From Vallitalea guaymasensis (GTDB lineage Bacteria > Bacillota > Clostridia > Lachnospirales > Vallitaleaceae), in contig NZ_CP058561.1 in the NCBI RefSeq assembly GCF_018141425.1, positions 2,914,001 through 2,978,000 on the forward strand: 64,000 nt of DNA, written 5' to 3'. Each line of letters begins with the position of its first letter. Positions within the stretch are counted from its first letter, which is position 1. Under the pieces are notes generated by a model that was not told the origin of the DNA, ran no database searches, and worked only from the letters and a program-made list of their open reading frames with translations. This document shows, piece by piece, positions 25,305 through 33,636 of this stretch. The position numbers and the translations under genes were made by a program.

Positions 25305-26354
25305 ATGGATAAGCAAGAACAAAAACATAAGCGACGTGTTAGATATAAAGGGACTCATCCTAGATCTTATAAAGAAAAATATAAGGAACACCAACCAGAA
25401 AAATATGGAGATACAGTAGTAAAAGTCATTAGTAAGGGGAGTACACCTGCGGGTATGCATATCTCGATTTGTGTGAAAGAAATATTGGAATTCTTACAAA
25501 TAGCTCCTGGACAAATTGGATTAGATGCAACATTAGGTTATGGTGGTCATACGTTACAAATGCTTAAATGTCTAGAATCAAAAGGTCATTTGTATGCATT
25601 GGATGTTGACCCTATCGAATTAGCACGTACTAGGGAACGTTTAGAAAAGTTAGGTTATGATGATAAAATTTTAACTATAAAGCAAATGAATTTTTCCAAT
25701 ATAGATCAAATTACAGCCGAATCAGGACCATTAAATTTTGTATTAGCAGATTTAGGTGTATCTTCAATGCAAATAGATAACCCTGATAGAGGATTTTCCT
25801 ATAAGAATGAAGGTCCCCTAGATCTAAGATTGAATCCCAACAAGGGGATATCCGCTGCCCAGCGATTAAAAGAAGTTTCAAAAGATGAGTTACAAGGCAT
25901 GTTGCTTGAGAATGCAGATGAACCTTATGCAGAAGAAATTTCTCGTGCAATTATATCGGAGATAAAGAGAGGAACAGATATATCAACGACAACTAAATTA
26001 CAATGTATAATAAATGATGCTCTACAATTCATTCCAAAAGACACAAGAAAAGATGAGATAAAAAAATCCTGTCAAAGATCTTTTCAAGCTTTACGAATTG
26101 ATGTTAATAATGAATACGAAGTATTATATGAATTTTTGGAAAAACTTCCTGATAGTCTTGCTCCAGGTGGACGTGTAGCAATACTATCGTTTCATTCAGG
26201 AGAAGACCGTCTTGTAAAAAAATCCTTTAAGCGTTTATTACGTGAAGGTGTGTACCAAGAGATTGCTCCCGACATTATTAGACCATCAGCAGAGGAATGT
26301 CGCATTAATAGTCGTGCTCGTTCTACTAAAATGCGTTGGGCCATAAAAGCATAA
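25305..26354 (+). CDS. rsmH: RsmH/MraW-like 16S rRNA cytosine-N4 methyltransferase with basic extension
   Basis: The 349-residue protein has the RsmH core from about residue 50: GLDATLGYGGHT, the motif LADLGVSSMQID with DRGFSY, and the C-terminal LSFHSGEDRLVKKSF. RsmH makes N4-methyl on C1402 of 16S rRNA. Two things differ from the canonical dcw-cluster gene: a ~45-residue Lys/Arg-rich extension, and a location outside the dcw cluster beside another methyltransferase. It may be a second RsmH-type paralogue with altered target or role. The gene has its own strong terminator. Confidence 0.85.
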   Translation: MDKQEQKHKRRVRYKGTHPRSYKEKYKEHQPEKYGDTVVKVISKGSTPAGMHISICVKEILEFLQIAPGQIGLDATLGYGGHTLQMLKCLESKGHLYALDVDPIELARTRERLEKLGYDDKILTIKQMNFSNIDQITAESGPLNFVLADLGVSSMQIDNPDRGFSYKNEGPLDLRLNPNKGISAAQRLKEVSKDELQGMLLENADEPYAEEISRAIISEIKRGTDISTTTKLQCIINDALQFIPKDTRKDEIKKSCQRSFQALRIDVNNEYEVLYEFLEKLPDSLAPGGRVAILSFHSGEDRLVKKSFKRLLREGVYQEIAPDIIRPSAEECRINSRARSTKMRWAIKA

Positions 26355-26369
26355 TAGTAATAAATAGAT

Positions 26370-26405
26370 AAAACTTGAATTCATTAACGGAATTCAAGTT
26401 TTCTT
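26370..26405 (+). terminator. Rho-independent terminator after the RsmH-like gene
   Basis: A perfect 13-bp stem (26370-26382 with 26390-26402) with a 7-nt loop ends in T residues. Confidence 0.8.
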
Positions 26406-26438
26406 ATCTCATAAAAATATAAGTCAATCTTTAGAGCA

Positions 26439-26490
26439 TTGACAGTATGTGTCGGTAATAGTATAATTTATATAGACAGAAGTTGTCGGT
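26439..26490 (+). promoter_or_regulatory. Consensus promoter with duplicated operator for the TetR/phosphotransferase-like unit
   Basis: TTGACA (26439-26444) and TATAAT (26462-26467) are exactly 17 bp apart. GACAG-n4-TGTCGGTAA occurs from 26441, overlapping the -35 box, and again from 26475, 34 bp on. Each is a GACA/TGTC palindrome, a layout expected for autorepression by the TetR protein encoded next. Confidence 0.72.
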
Positions 26491-26524
26491 AAAAATATAG
26501 GTTATAGAGATATGATGTATAGGA

Positions 26525-27148
26525 GTGAACACAATGATAGACAAATTCAAACACATTGACTTGAATAATGAAAGGGTACAAAGAATAGTAAACTGTGGAT
26601 TTGAAGAGTTCAGTAAACAGTCTTACGAGAAGGCATCAACAAATCAGATTGTTAAAGATGCTAAAGTTTCAAGAGGTCTACTATATCATTATTTTATAGA
26701 TAAAGAAGACTTATATGATTTCCTAATTTACTATTCAATAAAAATAGGAGTTGAAGAATTAGAGAATAAAATTCACTGGAATGAAACAGATTTCTTGAAT
26801 AGGATTAGAGATACAATTAGGCTTAAGTTGGAATGGACTGATAAATACCCGTATCTATTTGAATTCTATGACAAGATAGATAGAAAGAAAGTTCTTGAAT
26901 ATACACTACAAAGTGAAAGTACAAAGTTAAAAGAAAAATTTTATAATTATAATCTTGATTTCAGTAATATCAAACAAGGTGTAGATGTGCAAAAATTAAT
27001 TAACTTAACAGGATATGCTGTAAAACAGATTGCTAGAGAGCATATGGATAGGTATATCATAGAAGGAAAAGCTATTGATAGGGGAGCATTAATGGAAGAG
27101 GTAGATATTTATCTTGATTTTATTAGAGTTAATTTTTATATAAATTAA
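26525..27148 (+). CDS. TetR/AcrR family regulator
   Basis: The 207-residue protein has the recognition helix region KASTNQIVKDAKVSRGLLYHYF and a long helical effector domain. It reads into a rifampin-phosphotransferase-like gene 33 bp downstream with no terminator. The consensus promoter carries two copies of a GACA/TGTC palindrome. Drug- or metabolite-inducible control of the downstream gene by this protein is the likely arrangement. Confidence 0.87.
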   Translation: MNTMIDKFKHIDLNNERVQRIVNCGFEEFSKQSYEKASTNQIVKDAKVSRGLLYHYFIDKEDLYDFLIYYSIKIGVEELENKIHWNETDFLNRIRDTIRLKLEWTDKYPYLFEFYDKIDRKKVLEYTLQSESTKLKEKFYNYNLDFSNIKQGVDVQKLINLTGYAVKQIAREHMDRYIIEGKAIDRGALMEEVDIYLDFIRVNFYIN

Positions 27149-27181
27149 AAACTAATAAATAGAAGATAGGGAGGTTATTAG

Positions 27182-29746
27182 ATGATTTATTTATTTAGTG
27201 AAAAGAAGGTACCATCATTATCTCAGGTGGGGGGGAAAGGAAAAGCATTAATAGAGACATACGGAGCAGGATTACCTGTACCTGAAGGTCTTATACTATC
27301 TGTTGACTTCTTGTCTCCATGGCTTAGAGAAATAAAAGCTTCAGATGAGTGGAGAAAGCTTATAGTTGATGTAAGTGTAGAGAATTGTAATGCTGTCAAG
27401 ACAAAAGCGATAGGGCTGAAACTAACTCTTTCAATGGCATCAGAACTAGAAAAACAAATAACTAAACTAGGAGTAGGAAATATATTTGCTGTACGTTCTT
27501 CATCACCTGAAGAGGATTTAGAAGGCACAAGTTTTGCTGGAATGTATGAAACATATTTGGGTATCACTAAAAAAGCATTAGAATCTCATATAGCTAAGGC
27601 TTTCTCCTCTTGTTTTGATTTTAGAGTTATGGAGTACAAAAAGCGGAATGATATAAATCTAAAAGGTACTTGTATAGCTATTGTTGTACAGAAACAGATT
27701 GCATCAGAGGTAAGTGGTGTAGGTTTTTCCATTAATCCAAATAATAATTGTTATGATGAAGTAATGATCAATGCAGCTTTTGGACTTGGTGAGACCATTG
27801 TATCTGGTACAGTAACTCCAGATACTTATGTTGTAGACAGCGTAACCAATGATATTATTGAAAAAAAGATTAACGACAAAAAGATAGCTCTCTGGTTGCA
27901 AAAAAACGGAGGAACTATTGAAAAAACAAATAAAAATCCTAAAGATAGTGCTTTGAGTGATAGTCAAATAATAGAACTCACTAAGCTGATTAAGAAGTGT
28001 GAAACTTATTATGGTATTCCAATGGATACAGAATGGGCATATGAAAAAGGGAAATTATATCTATTGCAATCAAGACCCATTACTACTTATTTTCCACTCT
28101 ATGAGGAATATAGAACCAAACCAGGTGAGATAAAACATTTATATATAGATCTAATAAAAATGACTCAGGGATTTGAATATTCATTATCAGAACTTGGAAA
28201 TGAAATGTTTGCTAGGATGATTGAAAATGCTAAACAAGGAATTATGCCAGAAGGTAAAGAAGGCATATTGTATGCAGTTGCAGGACGACAATATATGGAT
28301 TTAACTAATTCTGAGAAAGCATTTGGCTTAAAGATGGTAAGTAAATCTATAGGTAACTATGATGTGCCTACTAGAGAAGTTCTAAAGTCATTTGATTTTA
28401 ACAAAGGATACCATCTAGATAAGAAACCAAAAGGTGTCAATAGTTTGATTTCAATGATGATTAAGTTAAGTTTTCAAGCTATACCCGCTATACTCAAAGC
28501 AAAAAAAGATCCTAATAGTGTTATGGATTCATATTTCCAAATGGCTGAAATTGCTTTTGAAGATATTGACAGTATTACCTCATCAGATAAATATTTTGAT
28601 GAAATAGTATCAGAAATAATGTTTATTTTTAATAGAATAATGGTTAAAGCTATGGGATTGGCTGGAGTGCTTGGTGCAGAGAACGGTATCAAGAAAATGT
28701 TTGAAGGTATGGGTGTTGATAATGAAATCATTGCACTAAGTATAGATCTTCCAGGAAATCCAACAAGCCAAATGGGTTATAGTTTAGTTGACTTAGCTTC
28801 ATATGATGAATTCCAAGAGATAAATTCAGGTATAGAATTTAAAAAGAGAATTCAGAAAAGAGATTTTTCAGAGGCATTTTTAACAGCATATGATGAATTC
28901 ATGAATAGATATGGATGTAGGTGTGTTGGAGAAATAGATACGGCAGCTATTCGACCTTATGAAAATCTTGAAGAATTCTATAAACAATTGAAGTCAATCA
29001 ATATTGATGATAACGCTATGAAATATTCAAAGGTCAAAAAAGAAAAAGCTGTAGCTAAGTTGAATGAATTGGCTAAAAAAATAGGTAAAGAAAAGAAATT
29101 CAACAACTATTTAAATGTTTATAAACTCTTGGGTATTCGTGAACATCCTAAATATATGTACGTCTATGCAAATGATAAAGTAAGACAGTTAGTTCTAAAA
29201 CTTGCAAAAGGATTTGTTAAGGAAGGTAGATTGGATACTGTAAATGATATATTTATGGTAAAATCAACTGATATAGGGAAAGCCCAAAGAGATAGGAATT
29301 ACGATTTAAAGAGAGTGGTTATCGCTAATAAGAAAAAAAGGGAATTAACAAAAAATGTTAGAGAATGGCCTACAATCGTTGATTCAAGAGGTAAAATTTT
29401 TAGATATATAAGAGAAAGAGAGTCAGGAGACTTTGTTGGCGACCCAGTTTCACCTGGTGTAATTAGAGGTAAGGCTAAGGTCCTGCTAACACCTTTTGAA
29501 AAACCTCTACTCAAGGGTGAGATTCTGGTAGCTAAGGCGACAGAACCAACTTGGACACCTGTATTCATTAATGCTGCTGCTGTTGTTATGGAAGTAGGGG
29601 GACCACTTCAACATGGTGCCATTATTGCTAGAGAATATGGAATACCATGTGTAACAGGTATTGAAGGTGCAACTACAGTAATCAAAGATGGTGATATTTT
29701 GGAGGTTGATGGTTCAAGCGGAATTGTTAAGATTATTGAGGAATAA
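27182..29746 (+). CDS. PEP-synthase-like dikinase resembling rifampin phosphotransferase
   Basis: The 854-residue protein has an N-terminal pyruvate/PEP-synthase-type ATP-grasp domain (about 1-310, with VGGKGKAL, FAVRSSSPEED and LLQSRPITT), a variable central domain (about 320-750) and a C-terminal swivelling phosphohistidine domain with His811 in GGPLQHGAIIAREYGIP. Length, order and the CVGEID segment match rifampin phosphotransferases (about 860 residues, ATP/RIF/His domains) better than PpsA, which has a C-terminal TIM barrel missing here. The swivelling domain reads PLQHGA, where most relatives have LSHxA. A TetR regulator upstream fits a drug-inducible enzyme, but the substrate is inferred from the family. 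Confidence 0.8.
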   Translation: MIYLFSEKKVPSLSQVGGKGKALIETYGAGLPVPEGLILSVDFLSPWLREIKASDEWRKLIVDVSVENCNAVKTKAIGLKLTLSMASELEKQITKLGVGNIFAVRSSSPEEDLEGTSFAGMYETYLGITKKALESHIAKAFSSCFDFRVMEYKKRNDINLKGTCIAIVVQKQIASEVSGVGFSINPNNNCYDEVMINAAFGLGETIVSGTVTPDTYVVDSVTNDIIEKKINDKKIALWLQKNGGTIEKTNKNPKDSALSDSQIIELTKLIKKCETYYGIPMDTEWAYEKGKLYLLQSRPITTYFPLYEEYRTKPGEIKHLYIDLIKMTQGFEYSLSELGNEMFARMIENAKQGIMPEGKEGILYAVAGRQYMDLTNSEKAFGLKMVSKSIGNYDVPTREVLKSFDFNKGYHLDKKPKGVNSLISMMIKLSFQAIPAILKAKKDPNSVMDSYFQMAEIAFEDIDSITSSDKYFDEIVSEIMFIFNRIMVKAMGLAGVLGAENGIKKMFEGMGVDNEIIALSIDLPGNPTSQMGYSLVDLASYDEFQEINSGIEFKKRIQKRDFSEAFLTAYDEFMNRYGCRCVGEIDTAAIRPYENLEEFYKQLKSINIDDNAMKYSKVKKEKAVAKLNELAKKIGKEKKFNNYLNVYKLLGIREHPKYMYVYANDKVRQLVLKLAKGFVKEGRLDTVNDIFMVKSTDIGKAQRDRNYDLKRVVIANKKKRELTKNVREWPTIVDSRGKIFRYIRERESGDFVGDPVSPGVIRGKAKVLLTPFEKPLLKGEILVAKATEPTWTPVFINAAAVVMEVGGPLQHGAIIAREYGIPCVTGIEGATTVIKDGDILEVDGSSGIVKIIEE

Positions 29747-29869
29747 TAAGAGTTAATTATATCGTTCTTACCCTAAAATATGTATTTTATATAACGTAAC
29801 TAATGTTACGGAAATAATAGAAGATATCATCTATAATATTTAGTATATCAATGAAGGAGAGGGTCTGAA

Positions 29870-30184
29870 ATGATAGAAAAAATATATAAATATAGCATAA
29901 CAGATGATAAAGCGGTAGAAAGAGTTATTATGGACGATAATATTAATTATATCCATATGGTGTTTAATAAGAATGATGGTTTACCAGAACATTTTTCTAA
30001 TTCCAATGTATATATGACAGTTTTAAGAGGTGTTTTATCAATCAAGTTGGATGAACAAGAAACTCATGAGTATAAAAAGGGTGATATATTACAAATACCT
30101 TTCAAGACTAAGATGAAAGTTACTAATTTACATGAAGATGTATTGGAATTGATCGTTGTAAAAGCGCCTGCCCCATCCAAATAA
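29870..30184 (+). CDS. Small cupin-domain protein
   Basis: The 104-residue protein is a single cupin barrel: NDGLPEHFSNSNVYMTVLRG (motif 1, with one His) and YKKGDILQIPFKTKMKVTN (motif 2). Motif 1 keeps one histidine and the metal Glu is displaced, so metal binding is doubtful. It lies 123 bp behind the phosphotransferase-like gene with no terminator between, so read-through is possible. Its own Shine-Dalgarno is GGAGAGGG. Confidence 0.75.
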   Translation: MIEKIYKYSITDDKAVERVIMDDNINYIHMVFNKNDGLPEHFSNSNVYMTVLRGVLSIKLDEQETHEYKKGDILQIPFKTKMKVTNLHEDVLELIVVKAPAPSK

Positions 30185-30195
30185 TAATAATATTT

Positions 30196-30240
30196 AAAAG
30201 GTAAGATCTCTAATATTCAATGAGATTTTACCTTTTATTT
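30196..30240 (+). terminator. Rho-independent terminator after the cupin gene
   Basis: A 15-bp stem with one G-U pair (30196-30210 with 30222-30236) is followed by ATTTTTA. It ends the TetR/phosphotransferase-like/cupin region. Confidence 0.78.
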
Positions 30241-30392
30241 TTAGAATGACAATTAATGATTAATAAGATAATTATCATTTATATCATAAGGGGCGTATTA
30301 ATCTAAAATAAATATAGCAGAAAATATCATGTAGTTTCTTTGGTAATTAGATAAAATGAATCTATATTAAATCTAAGAAAGAGGTAAACTAT

Positions 30393-31502
30393 ATGGAGAA
30401 AGCAAAAGTCAACATTTTTGAATTGAGTGGAACTAACTACGAGATTGGTTATCATCTGGGAAAGATGGCTATGAACTACCCACAATTTGTGGAAATGCAA
30501 AAGTGTCCTAAGGGTACTTTTACAGATGAACAAGCAAAAGAAATGACCCAGATGTTTGACAAGTATTGTCCAGGTTTGAATGAAGAACTACAAGGATTCG
30601 CAGAAGCTATTGGAGCAACAAGGTTACAGATGGTCTATTATGCCATGACCTATTTAACTCCAGGCTGTTCATTACTTGCGGTACTTCCAAACCTTACGGC
30701 AAATGGTCATGTGATGGTAGCTCGTAATTATGAGTTTTCTCATAAGATGGAAGATTTCTGTTTCTGTAAAACCAAGGTTACAGGAAAATATGTCCATATG
30801 GGTGGAAGTGTCATGCAGTTTGGGAGAAGCGAGGGAATAAATGAATGCGGATTGATGGTTGGGCAAACTTCATGTGGTATGCCTGTTGGTAATATGGAAA
30901 TGATGCGTAAGACAGCTATTACAGGTTTGCAGTTTTGGGCGGTAATACGTTCTCTGTTAGAAAATTGCAAAGATGTGGACGAAGCATTACAATCTCTCAT
31001 GGATATGCCCATTGCATATAATATTAATCTGATTCTTGCCGATAAAAATGGTAGAGCTGCCTTGTTTGAAACTCTTGATGGCAAAAAAGCAGTACAGAAA
31101 ATTGATAGAACCACTAAAAAACAATATATACATTCGACAAATCATGCACATCTTCCAGATATAATGGAAATTGAGCCATTGGCTATGGAACATTCAGTCT
31201 GTCGCTATGAATATATTAAAGAATATATGGATGAATCTAACCAATTAAATGATAATGATTTAAAAGAACTTCTCCTTTCAAAATATCCTACAGGGCTGTG
31301 TTGCCATTGGTATGATGAATTTTTCGGAACAGTCAAAAGTATGGTTTTTGATGTTACACTGGGAAAAGTTGATATTTGCTGGGGCGGTATTGTAGCAAAC
31401 GGCTGGAAGACATACTTTTTAGATGAGGAGCTGCAAGAGGAGAATCTCATGGTCAATATTGAGGTAGAACACCCAACTTTTGATTTTAGCAGATTGGTAT
31501 AA
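30393..31502 (+). CDS. C45-type autoproteolytic acyltransferase/hydrolase
   Basis: The 369-residue protein resembles the peptidase C45 / acyl-CoA:6-aminopenicillanate acyltransferase Ntn-hydrolase family. The probable N-terminal nucleophile after self-cleavage is Cys92 in PGCSLLA, followed by the family segment ANGHVMVARNYEF and the substrate-loop NINLILADKNGRAALFE. Relatives cleave or form amide bonds on acylated amino compounds, including bile-salt- and penicillin-like substrates; the specific substrate here is unknown. No signal peptide is present, so action is cytoplasmic. An AraC regulator begins 17 bp downstream and is co-transcribed. Confidence 0.8.
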   Translation: MEKAKVNIFELSGTNYEIGYHLGKMAMNYPQFVEMQKCPKGTFTDEQAKEMTQMFDKYCPGLNEELQGFAEAIGATRLQMVYYAMTYLTPGCSLLAVLPNLTANGHVMVARNYEFSHKMEDFCFCKTKVTGKYVHMGGSVMQFGRSEGINECGLMVGQTSCGMPVGNMEMMRKTAITGLQFWAVIRSLLENCKDVDEALQSLMDMPIAYNINLILADKNGRAALFETLDGKKAVQKIDRTTKKQYIHSTNHAHLPDIMEIEPLAMEHSVCRYEYIKEYMDESNQLNDNDLKELLLSKYPTGLCCHWYDEFFGTVKSMVFDVTLGKVDICWGGIVANGWKTYFLDEELQEENLMVNIEVEHPTFDFSRLV

Positions 31503-31519
31503 GTAAGAAGGAGGACAGT

Positions 31520-32383
31520 ATGGAATATCTAGACATATTAGAACGGGCAATTATATATATTGAAAATCATCTATCTGAGAATATCAATGTTAATGATGTT
31601 GCTAAGGAAGTGGGATATTCCTATTATCACCTTACTCGTATTTTTCAAGTTGTGCTAGGAGAGAACATAGGAAACTATATAAAAAAACGACGACTTTCTA
31701 ATGGGGCAAATCAATTGTTATACAGCGATAAGAAAATTATTGATATCGCATTAGAGAATGGGTTTGACTCATCAGAGGCGTTTAGTAGAGCGTTCAAATC
31801 CGTTTATTCAGTAAGTCCTAAAGAATATCGCAATAACCGATTAGAGGTTTTCATCGGTAACAAGAAAGAAATTAGCATTGATTTGTTGAAACACATAACA
31901 ACAAATATTACTGTTCAGCCAGAAATCAAATATATTGAGGATATACATGTAGCAGGTATCCAAGGAGTATCCTCAATAAATAATATTTATTCTTTGTGGC
32001 AGGAGTTTGATAAAGTCGCTGATACAATACCTAATAAACATATTTCAAAACGAACATTTGGAATATGTGAGCAGCTGCAGGAATCCCATACAATAAACTA
32101 CCATATGGATTTTTCAGAAGTTATAGGTATAGAAGTTAACAGCTATGATAATCTCCCAGATGGTATTGTAGCTAAAACAATTCCTTCAGGAAAATATGCG
32201 GTATTTACCCATAGAGGGTTGCTTAGTGAAATTCTTAAAACCTATGAATATATTTGGGGAACTTGGATTTTGCTTACAAAAGAAGTTCTTGATGAAAGAG
32301 GGAGCTTTGAATTATATGATCAACGATTTTTGGGACGGGATAATGAAAAATCAGAGATGGATATTTATATTCCTGTTAAATAA
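31520..32383 (+). CDS. AraC family regulator with GyrI-like effector domain
   Basis: The 287-residue protein carries two AraC helix-turn-helix motifs in the first ~105 residues (INVNDVAKEVGYSYYHLTRIF and IIDIALENGFDSSEAFSRAF) and a C-terminal GyrI/BmrR-type effector-binding domain (about 125-287, with VIGIEVNSYDNLPDGIV and AVFTHRG). The fused architecture senses small hydrophobic molecules and activates transcription. It lies 17 bp behind the C45 acyltransferase gene, so it probably controls that enzyme or responds to its product. Confidence 0.88.
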   Translation: MEYLDILERAIIYIENHLSENINVNDVAKEVGYSYYHLTRIFQVVLGENIGNYIKKRRLSNGANQLLYSDKKIIDIALENGFDSSEAFSRAFKSVYSVSPKEYRNNRLEVFIGNKKEISIDLLKHITTNITVQPEIKYIEDIHVAGIQGVSSINNIYSLWQEFDKVADTIPNKHISKRTFGICEQLQESHTINYHMDFSEVIGIEVNSYDNLPDGIVAKTIPSGKYAVFTHRGLLSEILKTYEYIWGTWILLTKEVLDERGSFELYDQRFLGRDNEKSEMDIYIPVK

Positions 32384-32423
32384 AGGGAATAGTCAATAAT
32401 ACAAAAAACATAATTATTATAGA

Positions 32424-32461
32424 TTGACAAAACCGTTTAGTTGGTATACACTTTTGATATG
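32424..32461 (+). promoter_or_regulatory. Extended -10 promoter apparently giving a leaderless marR transcript
   Basis: TTGACA (32424-32429) lies 15 bp before TATACA (32445-32450), and TGG directly upstream makes an extended -10. The expected start site, 6-8 bp downstream, falls at or just before the ATG at 32459, leaving no room for a Shine-Dalgarno. The spacer holds GTTTAGTTGGTATAC, whose relative is found in reverse at 32939-32953. Confidence 0.5.
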
Positions 32462-32908
32462 GATAAAAAAATAAATATAGCAATCGAGAAATTTATGATG
32501 ATGACTGAAAAAATAGCTAATGCAGGAAAAACACCTCTCAACTATGGAACAGATGTACTCATATATAGAAGTGAGATACATATTATAAAATTGATTGGAG
32601 ATTATGCTGATCTACATGTTTCTGAAATAGGGAGGAAATTTGGAGTTACAAAAGGAGCCATTTCCCAGGCTCTGAAAAAATTAGAAAGAAAGGGGTTAGT
32701 AGAAAAATATACTGATGAAACTAATAATGCTAAACTATTAGTTAGGTTGACTGATGAAGGTAAGAAAGCATACTCAAACCATGAAGAATATCATAATAAA
32801 TATGATAAAGACATTTTTTCATATTTAAAAGGATTAGATGACAGCTCATTAGAAATGGTGTTAGAATTCATAGAAAAAACAAGTGAAATGGCCGAAAGAC
32901 ATATATAG
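32459..32908 (+). CDS. MarR family transcriptional regulator
   Basis: The protein (149 residues from ATG 32459) has the MarR recognition region EIGRKFGVTKGAISQALKKLE and wing KYTDETNNAKLLVRLTDEG. An in-frame TTG at 32441 lies inside the promoter -10 region and is rejected as start. No Shine-Dalgarno precedes 32459, which fits translation of a leaderless message. Operator-like GTTTAGT...GTATAC sequences flank the gene on both sides, pointing to autorepression and possibly control of the following Fur-family gene. Confidence 0.82.
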   Translation: MDKKINIAIEKFMMMTEKIANAGKTPLNYGTDVLIYRSEIHIIKLIGDYADLHVSEIGRKFGVTKGAISQALKKLERKGLVEKYTDETNNAKLLVRLTDEGKKAYSNHEEYHNKYDKDIFSYLKGLDDSSLEMVLEFIEKTSEMAERHI

Positions 32909-32938
32909 AATTGTACTTATAAATTTTTTTTCCTTAAC

Positions 32939-32953
32939 GTATACATACTAAAC
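32939..32953 (-). promoter_or_regulatory. Second MarR-site-like sequence before the Fur-family gene
   Basis: Read on the minus strand this is GTTTAGTATGTATAC, matching GTTTAGTTGGTATAC in the upstream marR promoter at 12 of 15 positions. It lies about 130 bp before the Fur-family start. Confidence 0.4.
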
Positions 32954-33079
32954 AATCATTTATTATATAAGATATAACGATTATAAATAGTAATAAATAT
33001 CATATTCAAAGCTAGAAAATGTGTAAAAGGAGAAGATTACCATTAACGGGGGTTGATGAAGAAAGGAGGATGGGGTTTA

Positions 33080-33526
33080 ATGGATTCAAAATTAGATGAC
33101 ACAATGATTAATTTGATGAATAGAAATCATAAGAGGTTGACATACCAGAGAAAAGAAATTCTAAAAATATTAAATGATAATGGGAACAAACATGTATCGG
33201 TTGAAGAGATTCAGAGATTGGCAAAAGAAAACAATGTTATTTTATCAATTTCAACAATCTATAGGACTATGGATATCTTACATAAAATAGGTGCTGTAAT
33301 TAAACATAACTTTGGTAATGGTATTGCTGAATATGAGATTTTTGAGGGAAATAAAAATGCTCATCATCACTTGATTTGCAAAAAATGTGGAAGGATAGAA
33401 GAGGTTTTTGGATTAGTGGGAGATAATTTTAATAATCAAATATTCGTAGAAAAGGGATTTAAAGTTGAGTATCAACGTTTAGAAATTTATGGATATTGCA
33501 AGGAGTGTATGAATAATTCTAAATGA
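33080..33526 (+). CDS. Fur family metalloregulator (Fur/PerR/Zur type)
   Basis: The protein (148 residues from ATG 33080) has the winged helix (HVSVEEIQRLAKENNVILSI, STIYRTMDIL) and the metal region: HHHLICKKCGRIEEV with one CxxC pair and YGYCKECMN with the second CxxC, together the structural zinc site. The start at 33080 is preferred over 33053 because GAAAGGAGGA sits 11-20 bp before it. The next gene has a Fur-box-like 19-mer in its promoter, so an iron-sensing role is favoured over peroxide or zinc sensing. Confidence 0.87.
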   Translation: MDSKLDDTMINLMNRNHKRLTYQRKEILKILNDNGNKHVSVEEIQRLAKENNVILSISTIYRTMDILHKIGAVIKHNFGNGIAEYEIFEGNKNAHHHLICKKCGRIEEVFGLVGDNFNNQIFVEKGFKVEYQRLEIYGYCKECMNNSK

Positions 33527-33542
33527 CGAGTGGATTAATTAC

Positions 33543-33599
33543 TTGACAATACCTACTGTTTCTATAGTATAATAATGATTGAAAATGATTATCATTATT
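33543..33599 (+). promoter_or_regulatory. Promoter with Fur box upstream of an alpha/beta hydrolase gene
   Basis: TTGACA (33543-33548) and TATAAT (33568-33573) are 19 bp apart. The 19-mer GAAAATGATTATCATTATT (33581-33599) matches the Fur consensus GATAATGATTATCATTATC at 16 of 19 positions, contains the perfect palindrome AATGATTATCATT, and covers the probable start site. Confidence 0.75.
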
Positions 33600-33636
33600 A
33601 AATTTAAAATATATGCTATAGAAAGAAGGTTATAGG

